Assembly (NCBI GenBank): GCA_026397575.1
Contig: JAPLUP010000179.1
Span: forward strand, 1-12,486
Length of the DNA: 12,486 bases
From: Candidatus Zixiibacteriota bacterium
Lineage (GTDB): Bacteria > Zixibacteria > MSB-5A5 > CAIYYT01
Direction of reading: 5' to 3'
This document shows positions 7,535 to 12,486 of this stretch, in pieces. Every line of letters begins with the position of its first letter. Position 1 is the stretch's first letter. The notes beneath the pieces were generated by a model. That model was given only the letters and a program-made list of their open reading frames with translations, was not told the DNA's origin and did not search any database. Position numbers and translations under genes: made by a program.

Positions 7535-9202
7535 CTATCGACACGGCGCTGGGCCGCCATTGAAGACAAATCCGATCAAGTAAGTTACGTCGCTTATGTC
7601 ATTGTTGCCATCACAGTTGGCATCCATAGCTTCCCGCGGCTCTGGAGGCGGGCCACCGCTAAAAATGTACCGAATCCCTGCTACCGCGTCTGAAACATCA
7701 ATCGAGCCGTCGTTGTTGAAATCGCCCGGCAGTTTCCAGTACAGACTATACGAGTAATTGTATGCAGATCCGTAGCTGGATGTAACTCCCGGAATGAAAA
7801 TGACGCGAAGCACATTCTCGAAATGAGGAATGTAGATTTTGGCGCTGGTTCCCTGAAACGCAGTCTGAATAGAGTCAACGTATCGACCCGAGCCATAGTC
7901 GACGACATACCCCAGACCCCAAGTGGCGGTAACCAAGCCGGTGAAGTCGAAGGTCAGAATGCCGCGCACGCCACTATAGTTGTTGATCACGACGTAGTTG
8001 GATGCAAACGGCTCCGGCGGTTCGGTTGAATTTCGATTCGAGTCGGGAATGGTTTCGGAATACCGCATAACGTGCACTTGTGGATAGTCGGCACCCGATG
8101 CGAAAGTGCCGGAGGTTGCTCGATCGCCGGTGTGATAGTTCCAGATCAGGAACCGAATAAACTCGTCCTCGAGACTGCTTCCCAGAGTATCCAGTACGTG
8201 GTACCAAGCGCCAATTGCCGAGTTGAAGCGACATTCGGTCCAAATATCGCGTAGTACCTTAGGGCCGAATCTCTCCTGAAGGAACTTGGGCCAAACAAAG
8301 GCAGCGTACTCATGATTGCCGGTTTCCTCCAAACCCACTTGAGGAACCGTGTAGAAATATGGCAGGTAGTTATAGTTGTCGTTAACCTCTGGACATACCA
8401 TATCCTCCATCCAAGTCGCAGATCCCTCCATGAAGTAGATCTCCTCACCCACGTCATAGGCAAACTGAACGGCATGGTAGAACTCATGAGCAAGCGTCAC
8501 CTTAAGAGCCCCAAGCGCGTATCCTTCCGGATCCTGATTGGGCGGGAATCCTGCGAAGTCGCAGTGGACAACGATGTGAGAAGAGTAATCGTTCCATGCG
8601 TTCGGACCGGGCAATTCCGATTGAGTGTAACCGTACACATTGACTCTCTGAAAATAGATGTCATATTTGTTGATGCCCCCTCCCAGAGTAGCGTCGGACG
8701 GTGGAGGCAGGTGGCCAAGGTCGTTCACGTCATAGCGCCAGCAGGAATCGGCAATTATACCGGCACGCTCGACAAAATCAGGCACTCCATCGTGATCGGC
8801 ATCGATCGCCGGCACCGCGTTGTTGCCGGTCGTATCATAGTGAAGCCAGAAATAGCCCATCCCTGACTGATAAGCCACCTGCGTGACCGGCCGTGACATA
8901 ACTTCTTTGTACGACTTATATCGATCAGGATCAGACAGAATGACCTTCATCGCTTCCCTGACTGCATCTGTCGCGCACTTACCCGGGACAGTTGTGGCGC
9001 CACGATATTTCGTTGGCAGCGCCTCAGGACGAACAATGGCGAGCGCCTTGTAAATCGTCGCTTCACCCGGGCTGATGATCCCCAGCCTGGCATCCTGTTC
9101 GATCAAGGATGTCGATGAGCCAGAAGTCCACGAAGCCAGCGCCAAAAACACAAAAGTGGTCGCGAACAAAAGGATGCGTTTCACTCGTGCAATCCGAATC
9201 AT
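7535..9202 (-). CDS. Secreted putative zinc metalloprotease (MXAN_6640-like) with C-terminal dockerin-like repeats, upstream paralogue
   Basis: I choose the ATG at 9202, which gives 555 residues and a normal signal peptide (MIRIARVKRILLFATTFVFL, then ALAS). The longer form from 9256 adds 18 residues before it and would spoil the signal. HEFYH at 239-243 is the zinc signature, and FMEGSATWMED follows with Glu259 or Glu266 as candidate third ligands. Before it, the motifs KCATDA, DxDHDGVPDFVE (Ca-binding-like), YDIYF, YGYTQSE, PNAWNDY and GFPPNQDP match the next gene closely. About 491-555 holds two dockerin-like repeats (GDFNNDGSIDVSDA and DANCDGNNDISDV), each followed by IFSGGP or VFNGGP. It lacks the Ig-like domain of its paralogue. 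It is probably the first gene of a two-gene operon with a 36 base gap. The enzymatic role is inferred from the motif only. Confidence 0.93.
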   Translation of the reverse strand: MIRIARVKRILLFATTFVFLALASWTSGSSTSLIEQDARLGIISPGEATIYKALAIVRPEALPTKYRGATTVPGKCATDAVREAMKVILSDPDRYKSYKEVMSRPVTQVAYQSGMGYFWLHYDTTGNNAVPAIDADHDGVPDFVERAGIIADSCWRYDVNDLGHLPPPSDATLGGGINKYDIYFQRVNVYGYTQSELPGPNAWNDYSSHIVVHCDFAGFPPNQDPEGYALGALKVTLAHEFYHAVQFAYDVGEEIYFMEGSATWMEDMVCPEVNDNYNYLPYFYTVPQVGLEETGNHEYAAFVWPKFLQERFGPKVLRDIWTECRFNSAIGAWYHVLDTLGSSLEDEFIRFLIWNYHTGDRATSGTFASGADYPQVHVMRYSETIPDSNRNSTEPPEPFASNYVVINNYSGVRGILTFDFTGLVTATWGLGYVVDYGSGRYVDSIQTAFQGTSAKIYIPHFENVLRVIFIPGVTSSYGSAYNYSYSLYWKLPGDFNNDGSIDVSDAVAGIRYIFSGGPPPEPREAMDANCDGNNDISDVTYLIGFVFNGGPAPCR

Positions 9203-9537
9203 GCAAGTCAACCCTAGGTATGTAATCTGTGGCATCAAGACAGGTACCGACGCCAACGTAATTTGGCTCTTTCTCTTCTTAGGTCAAGTGCCAACTTGGC
9301 AACAGCTTACCCGACCTGCGTAGTTCCTTCGCGCAGACCATCTTATCAGTATATCGGAAAAAGGAGATGCGGACATGATAACGCAGCCTGCGAGTTGTAG
9401 GAATTCCCTTCTCCCGCACGGCGATCAGGTAAGCGTCCGTGCTGCGGTCTATGCCGGAGGGACCCGAAGTCAATTGGCAGACATCAGGCCAGACTGGCCT
9501 TGTTTGGAAGGTTCACGAGGAGGGAATTCAGCCAGTC
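9203..9537. other. Gene-poor region upstream of the metalloprotease operon
   Basis: I see no convincing gene in these 335 bases. A 64-codon minus-strand frame (9279-9473) starts at TTG without a ribosome site and has no recognisable domain. Small inverted repeats are present: agGCCAGaCTGGCct at 9486-9500, gccaacttggc at 9290-9300, and ctgcg/cgcag arms around 9316-9336. The minus strand has a TTGACC at 9281-9286, but no good -10 follows it. The region should contain the promoter of the metalloprotease operon, which I cannot place with confidence. Confidence 0.5.
9486..9500. repeat. 15 bp inverted repeat after the 58-codon ORF
   Basis: AGGCCAG-A-CTGGCCT has perfect 7 bp arms around one central base. 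It lies about 38 bases after the stop of the small ORF at 9538-9714. A one-base loop and no T tract argue against a simple terminator; a protein-binding operator is possible. Confidence 0.4.
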
Positions 9538-9714
9538 TCAGATCTCGATCGTCGTTGCACAGTGGGACGTGTCCAGCAAGCTGTAGTCGCCTTGCAAGAT
9601 CCTGTTAACGATCTTGATGAACTTCCATGTTTTCATGGACTGCAGCTCGTACGGATGCCAGATGTCCTTTTCGCCCAAACAGGCATGCTCGGTTTTGGCC
9701 TTTGGTCGTGGCAT
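9538..9714 (-). CDS. Small hypothetical protein, 58 residues
   Basis: This frame has an ATG at 9714 preceded by GGAGGT with a six-base spacer, one of the best ribosome sites in the window. It translates as MPRPKAKTEHACLGEKDIWH for the first 20 residues, continues through PYELQSMKTWKFIKIVNRIL and ends in ATTIEI before TGA. It is basic near the N-terminus, has two Cys (12 and 52), no signal peptide and no membrane segment. I do not recognise a family. It lies 148 bases after the sigma-like gene and could be its co-transcribed partner or an independent gene. A longer overlapping frame (9605-9817, 70 codons) has a weaker start site and less protein-like composition. Confidence 0.5.
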   Translation of the reverse strand: MPRPKAKTEHACLGEKDIWHPYELQSMKTWKFIKIVNRILQGDYSLLDTSHCATTIEI

Positions 9715-9720
9715 GACAAT

Positions 9721-9726
9721 ACCTCC
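9721..9726 (-). promoter_or_regulatory. Ribosome binding site of the 58-residue ORF
   Basis: GGAGGT on the minus strand, followed by ATTGTC and ATG. This near-ideal site is the main reason for accepting the small ORF. Confidence 0.55.
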
Positions 9727-9862
9727 ATTGAACGTTTGGTGAAGCCAGCATTCTCATGGATGCAGTCTCAGCCATGCCCTTTTCTTGATTCAAGTTACGG
9801 AAACAGTGGCGGTCCAAGAGTGAGGCGTGAACCTTCCACTATTTAGTCTTTTGACATACACT

Positions 9863-10177
9863 TTAGGCTTGAAACTTATCGCGTAACTTATTAATGGCGC
9901 GCGCTTTATAAATATGCACTACCTGTTGGGATATTCCCATACTGGCGGCTGCGTCACGCTCGGTCTTGCCGGATAGTATGAGTAGTAGCGCCTGGCGCTG
10001 GCGTGCGGACAACGAATGACGAATATGCCAAAGCAGCTTGCGCTTGAACGAGCAGTAGTAATTGTGCTTGGCCGATAGCTCTTCATCATCATAATAGGCC
10101 GACATCTCTTGGCTGAAGCGCTCTAAAACCGCCCTATCGACGTGCAGTTCGGCAAAGAGGTATTCGCGTTTGGACAT
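9863..10177 (-). CDS. Small sigma-70 region 4-like / LuxR-like HTH protein
   Basis: I choose the ATG at 10177 (104 residues) over a TTG 18 bases upstream, since GAAGAG sits just before it. Residues 57-100 read LSARQRQALLLILSGKTERD and then AAASMGISQQVVHIYKARAI, followed by NKLRDKF. This is the pattern of sigma factor region 4 and related HTH domains, which bind -35 DNA or operators. The first 50 residues are acidic and helical (YYDDEELSAKHNYYCSFKRK) and do not match sigma region 2, so it is not a complete ECF sigma factor. It may be a stand-alone transcriptional regulator. Its neighbours give no firm regulon; the metalloprotease operon or the small ORF just downstream are candidate targets. 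Confidence is high for a gene and moderate for DNA binding. Confidence 0.85.
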   Translation of the reverse strand: MSKREYLFAELHVDRAVLERFSQEMSAYYDDEELSAKHNYYCSFKRKLLWHIRHSLSARQRQALLLILSGKTERDAAASMGISQQVVHIYKARAINKLRDKFQA

Positions 10178-10324
10178 TGGCTCTTCACTCTCCAACGCAA
10201 GTTAGCCTTCGCTCGTATCGGAGGTCAATCTAAAACTCCGACCCATGAGTCCCGCGCCGGAGCGCCTAATGTTTCTATGGGCGGGGAAGGTTGCCTGAAG
10301 CCACAATGCAAGAGGCTGAGACCG
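10178..10324 (-). other. GC-rich leader or intergenic region between the CapK-like and sigma-like genes
   Basis: These 147 bases contain no gene. They hold a TCGGAG/CTCCGA inverted repeat (10218-10223 and 10236-10241, 12-base spacer) and a GCGC-CGGA-GCGC hairpin (10254-10265). On the minus strand AGCCT (about 10310) could pair with AGGCT (about 10208). I cannot assign a known RNA family. Confidence 0.35.
10199..10228 (-). promoter_or_regulatory. Possible promoter of the sigma-like gene
   Basis: On the minus strand, TTGACC (10228-10223) is followed after 18 bases by TAACTT (10204-10199), three of six bases of the -10 consensus. The -35 overlaps one arm of the TCGGAG/CTCCGA repeat, where a regulator could act. 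Weak by itself. Confidence 0.27.
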
Positions 10325-11704
10325 TCACTTTTTCGGCAGCGATTCGCGCAGATGCCTAATGGCGATGTCAGAGATGACGTACCGGTTCTTGCCGGCGCTG
10401 GTGCGACTAATCTCCTCGACTACTTCGACTGCAATCTTAAATTGCCCGTCGAAGTATTTTGTAAACGAGGATTCCAGCAACTGGCGATCGCTGTCGGCGT
10501 CGAACGCGGAAGTCGGGACGACCCGAACGACCAAATCATCCAGCGATTTCTGTTCAAGCTGAATGCGCTTGTAACGATCGAACTTGATGCTCTTGAGGAA
10601 CGGATTGGTTTGCGGTAGAATCAGTCCATTGCGGGTAAGCAGCAGGTCCTTGCCTCGCCCACCGACGATTTCCATCACCGGGAAGTTGCGCAAAGCGCCA
10701 TCCGGGTGGCCGTGCAGCACGCCGACATCCTCCGTGTGGTAGCGAATCAGCGGGAACGCATAGTTCTCCAGAGCGGTCGAGATGATGTCAGCAGGTTGCC
10801 CCAGCACTGGGTCACCATCGGTAGACTCGAACTCAAGATAGCAGAAATCGTAGTTGATATACATTCGACCATCTTCCAAATCTCCCGCCGAGGCCGTGTT
10901 CTCCCGATTGCCGTAAAACTGCACAATTCCGCCCCTGAAGTAGTTGGCAATGATTTCATGGTATTCCGGATAGACTTTTTCGCCGAGTACGTAGACAATT
11001 GGTATCGACAACGGCGGGAGCCCCTTCTGCCTGCAATACTCGACAAACATGACAGCATTACTTGGCTGGCAGAAAAGCATCTTAGGCCTGAAAGCCTGAA
11101 GCCGGCGATAAATCTGCGGAGCGAACTCCAGCGTGATGGCGCGGGAATCAATCATTAGCATGTTCTCGTTGTAGTCCACCGGCATCTCATACATGTTGCG
11201 GGCAAAGTTGAGCGGTACAGTTAGCTGAGCGCGTCGTTCACGATAGCGAAAACCGATGTTAAAGAAATGTCGCCAAACGATGGCTTTGCGAAAAATCTCG
11301 CTGTGCTCAGAACGGTATAATCTCAGGCCGTCTCTCGTGGAGGAACTCGTCACGGTACTGATCGGAGCAAGTTTCTCGAATTCGTCTGACTTAAGCAGTT
11401 CGAAATTCTCGACGACATCCTCCTTGTATAGCACTGGAAGGCGTCGGTAGTCGTCGCGAGTTTTGATATCCTGTGGGTGAATACCGGCCCGATCGAACGT
11501 CTGGTGATAGTATGGCACATGTATGTAGGCATAGATCACCAACGCTTGGATACGTTGCCACTGATAACTTTCGATCTCTTCGCGGCTGCCGTGCTGGCTT
11601 TTCTGCAAAAATTCGAATGTGCGGCGAAATTCGCTTCCGTACTTCACCGGCAGCGGAATCAGCGTGTGCCAGAAACGTCGCAACGGCTCGATCGGCTCAA
11701 TCAT
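10325..11704 (-). CDS. CapK/PaaK-like adenylate-forming protein with divergent nucleotide loops
   Basis: The protein has 459 residues and starts with ATG. The family features are an N-terminal helical part with YAYIHVPYYHQTF (58-70), a YGNRE motif at 264-268, FPLIRYHTEDVG at 317-328, GGRGKDLLLTRNG at 348-360, and a C-terminal SAGKNRYVISD with candidate catalytic Lys439. PaaK forms phenylacetyl-CoA through an acyl-adenylate; CapK relatives occur in polysaccharide biosynthesis loci. Two standard loops differ: the usual SSGTTG/SGSTG loop is TVTSSSTRDG (117-126), and the usual YxTGD is YHTED (322-326). Its substrate is therefore uncertain and activity may be altered. It is followed by the sigma-like gene after 147 bases and preceded by the isochorismatase-fold gene, with a 104 base gap. 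Cytoplasmic; no signal peptide. Confidence 0.87.
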   Translation of the reverse strand: MIEPIEPLRRFWHTLIPLPVKYGSEFRRTFEFLQKSQHGSREEIESYQWQRIQALVIYAYIHVPYYHQTFDRAGIHPQDIKTRDDYRRLPVLYKEDVVENFELLKSDEFEKLAPISTVTSSSTRDGLRLYRSEHSEIFRKAIVWRHFFNIGFRYRERRAQLTVPLNFARNMYEMPVDYNENMLMIDSRAITLEFAPQIYRRLQAFRPKMLFCQPSNAVMFVEYCRQKGLPPLSIPIVYVLGEKVYPEYHEIIANYFRGGIVQFYGNRENTASAGDLEDGRMYINYDFCYLEFESTDGDPVLGQPADIISTALENYAFPLIRYHTEDVGVLHGHPDGALRNFPVMEIVGGRGKDLLLTRNGLILPQTNPFLKSIKFDRYKRIQLEQKSLDDLVVRVVPTSAFDADSDRQLLESSFTKYFDGQFKIAVEVVEEISRTSAGKNRYVISDIAIRHLRESLPKK

Positions 11705-11808
11705 CTGTACGTTTCCCTCTCAGATACCGACACAGACTTTCCCGGCAGATATTTGTCATCCATGTACGTGCACTACCACTCATCACCCGGCTATTCCCGC
11801 GGTCGCAG

Positions 11809-12348
11809 TCATTTCACCAATCGGCTGATTTCTCGGAAACGTGAATGATCGGCGGTGCGGAGAAGCTCGAACAATGTCATCTCGGTGCTCGTAATCACTG
11901 CCCCGTGGGACCTTATGCGTTCGATCCCAACCTGTTTGTTCTCCAGTGCTCGCGATGAGACCGCGTCGCCGACCAGATGTACGTCATAACCCTGCTGCAG
12001 CAACTCGGCGGCGGTCTGATAGACACAAATGTGTGCCTCGATCCCGACCAGTAGCACTTGCCGCCGACCTGACCGGCGCAATTCCTCCATGAACGTCGGA
12101 TTTCCGCAACAACTGAATGTCATTTTGGACTGCGGCTGCAATGTGGTCAGCAGTTCCGTTAGCTCCGAAATAGTGCCACCGAGGCCTGCGGGGTTCTGCT
12201 CGTTCCAGAGAATGGGGATACCGAGAATCTGTGCGCCTTTTACCATTCGCACTAGATTGGCGATCAGCTTCTCCTTCTCAAACATTAGTTGCGCCAGTGT
12301 CCCCTGTACGTCGACAATCACCAACAAACTGTTTTCGATTGTTATCAT
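11809..12348 (-). CDS. Isochorismatase-fold cysteine hydrolase
   Basis: I choose the ATG at 12348 (179 residues), six bases after GGAG in GGAGAGAG; an upstream start at 12414 adds 22 poorly conserved-looking residues with no ribosome site. The catalytic triad of the superfamily is visible: Asp13 in VIVDVQ, Lys75 in QSKMTFS, and Cys108 in GIEAHICVYQTA. The cis-peptide region precedes the Cys, and the C-terminus FELLRTADHSRFREISRLVK matches the YcaC-like branch. Members hydrolyse amides or related bonds through a Cys nucleophile; the substrate cannot be named from sequence. The protein is likely cytoplasmic. It lies 104 bases upstream of the CapK-like gene and may be co-transcribed, though no shared pathway is evident. 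Confidence 0.93.
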   Translation of the reverse strand: MITIENSLLVIVDVQGTLAQLMFEKEKLIANLVRMVKGAQILGIPILWNEQNPAGLGGTISELTELLTTLQPQSKMTFSCCGNPTFMEELRRSGRRQVLLVGIEAHICVYQTAAELLQQGYDVHLVGDAVSSRALENKQVGIERIRSHGAVITSTEMTLFELLRTADHSRFREISRLVK

Positions 12349-12486
12349 CACTCTCTCCGGCTGTCGCCTGTGAACACTAAGTATGGATTGCCGCAATACA
12401 CCGCGCAACGACAACTCGGAAATCTACCCGACTTCCTTATACGCCGGGATTGATAGCGGGCGGGAGCAAAGAGGCTGTCCCATAAG
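12349..12486. other. Upstream region of the isochorismatase-fold gene, ending at the window edge
   Basis: These 138 bases hold the ribosome binding site of the gene (GGAGAGAG at 12351-12358) and no other gene. The last 16 bases, gaggctgtcccataag, resemble the outer edge of a dispersed repeat, but the window ends before this can be judged. No convincing promoter was found. Confidence 0.4.

Noticed and set aside
9203..9400. Possible c-di-GMP riboswitch upstream of the metalloproteases
   Set aside because: A few hairpins and a GAAGGAAC stretch suggested it, but the conserved GEMM core and receptor elements are not present.
9279..9473. 64-codon minus-strand frame upstream of the metalloproteases
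   Set aside because: It would start at a TTG without a ribosome site and shows no domain; a decayed gene fragment is possible but unsupported.
9605..9817. 70-codon minus-strand frame overlapping the 58-residue ORF
   Set aside because: Its start signals are weaker and its sequence is less protein-like than the overlapping frame starting at 9714.
9439..9846. 135-codon plus-strand frame in the gene-poor region
   Set aside because: No ribosome site, no familiar motif, and it is antisense to the 58-residue ORF that has a near-ideal one. Not fully excluded.
10200..10324. Possible 6S RNA
   Set aside because: The string GGCGCTCCG resembles part of 6S RNA, but I could not form the long closing helices and central bubble.
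11701..11763. 20-codon minus-strand frame whose TGA overlaps the ATG of the CapK-like gene
   Set aside because: The overlap could suggest a leader peptide, but there is no ribosome site and the length is short enough for chance.
1..12486. CRISPR arrays, tRNA or rRNA genes
   Set aside because: No regularly spaced direct repeats, tRNA cloverleaf or rRNA-like conserved stretches were seen on either strand.

Overview
All genes that can be supported in this window lie on the minus strand, so transcription runs from the right edge to the left. Two features suggest a Gram-negative, free-living bacterium, plausibly an uncultured lineage of the FCB/Zixibacteria type or a deltaproteobacterium-like group. 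The first is the pair of secreted proteins ending in dockerin-like repeats of the form GDxxxxGxxDISDxxxLIxxIFxGGPxP. The second is the long hairpin repeat containing cattgcgaggag and gacgaagcaatct. This placement is an inference from protein style, not a database match.

Reading in the direction of transcription, the right end holds an isochorismatase-fold hydrolase (start 12348) and a divergent CapK/PaaK-like adenylate-forming protein (10325-11704). Next come a small sigma-region-4-like HTH protein (start 10177) and a 58-codon ORF with an excellent ribosome binding site (9538-9714). About 335 bases without a convincing gene (9203-9537) precede two tandem paralogous secreted putative zinc metalloproteases with C-terminal dockerin-like repeats (7535-9202 and 5489-7498). 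They resemble the MXAN_6640 family and probably form one operon.

Downstream of the metalloproteases lie a ~196 bp palindromic dispersed-repeat-like element (5292-5487), a strong hairpin with a T-rich tail that probably terminates the operon (5218-5262), and a 14 bp perfect palindrome. A second operon follows: a PknB-type Ser/Thr kinase with one membrane segment, a TPR-like stretch and two PEGA-like beta domains outside the membrane (3267-5108); two paralogous exported TPR/CsgG-like proteins (2206-3213 and 911-2176); and an exported probable beta-barrel protein cut by the left window edge (1-911). The last two genes share the overlap TGATG.

The kinase-CsgG-CsgG-barrel operon is the best candidate for an interesting system. 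Its content could connect cytoplasmic phosphorylation, periplasmic sensing or assembly proteins, and an outer-membrane protein. The function is unknown, and every step beyond domain identification is inference.
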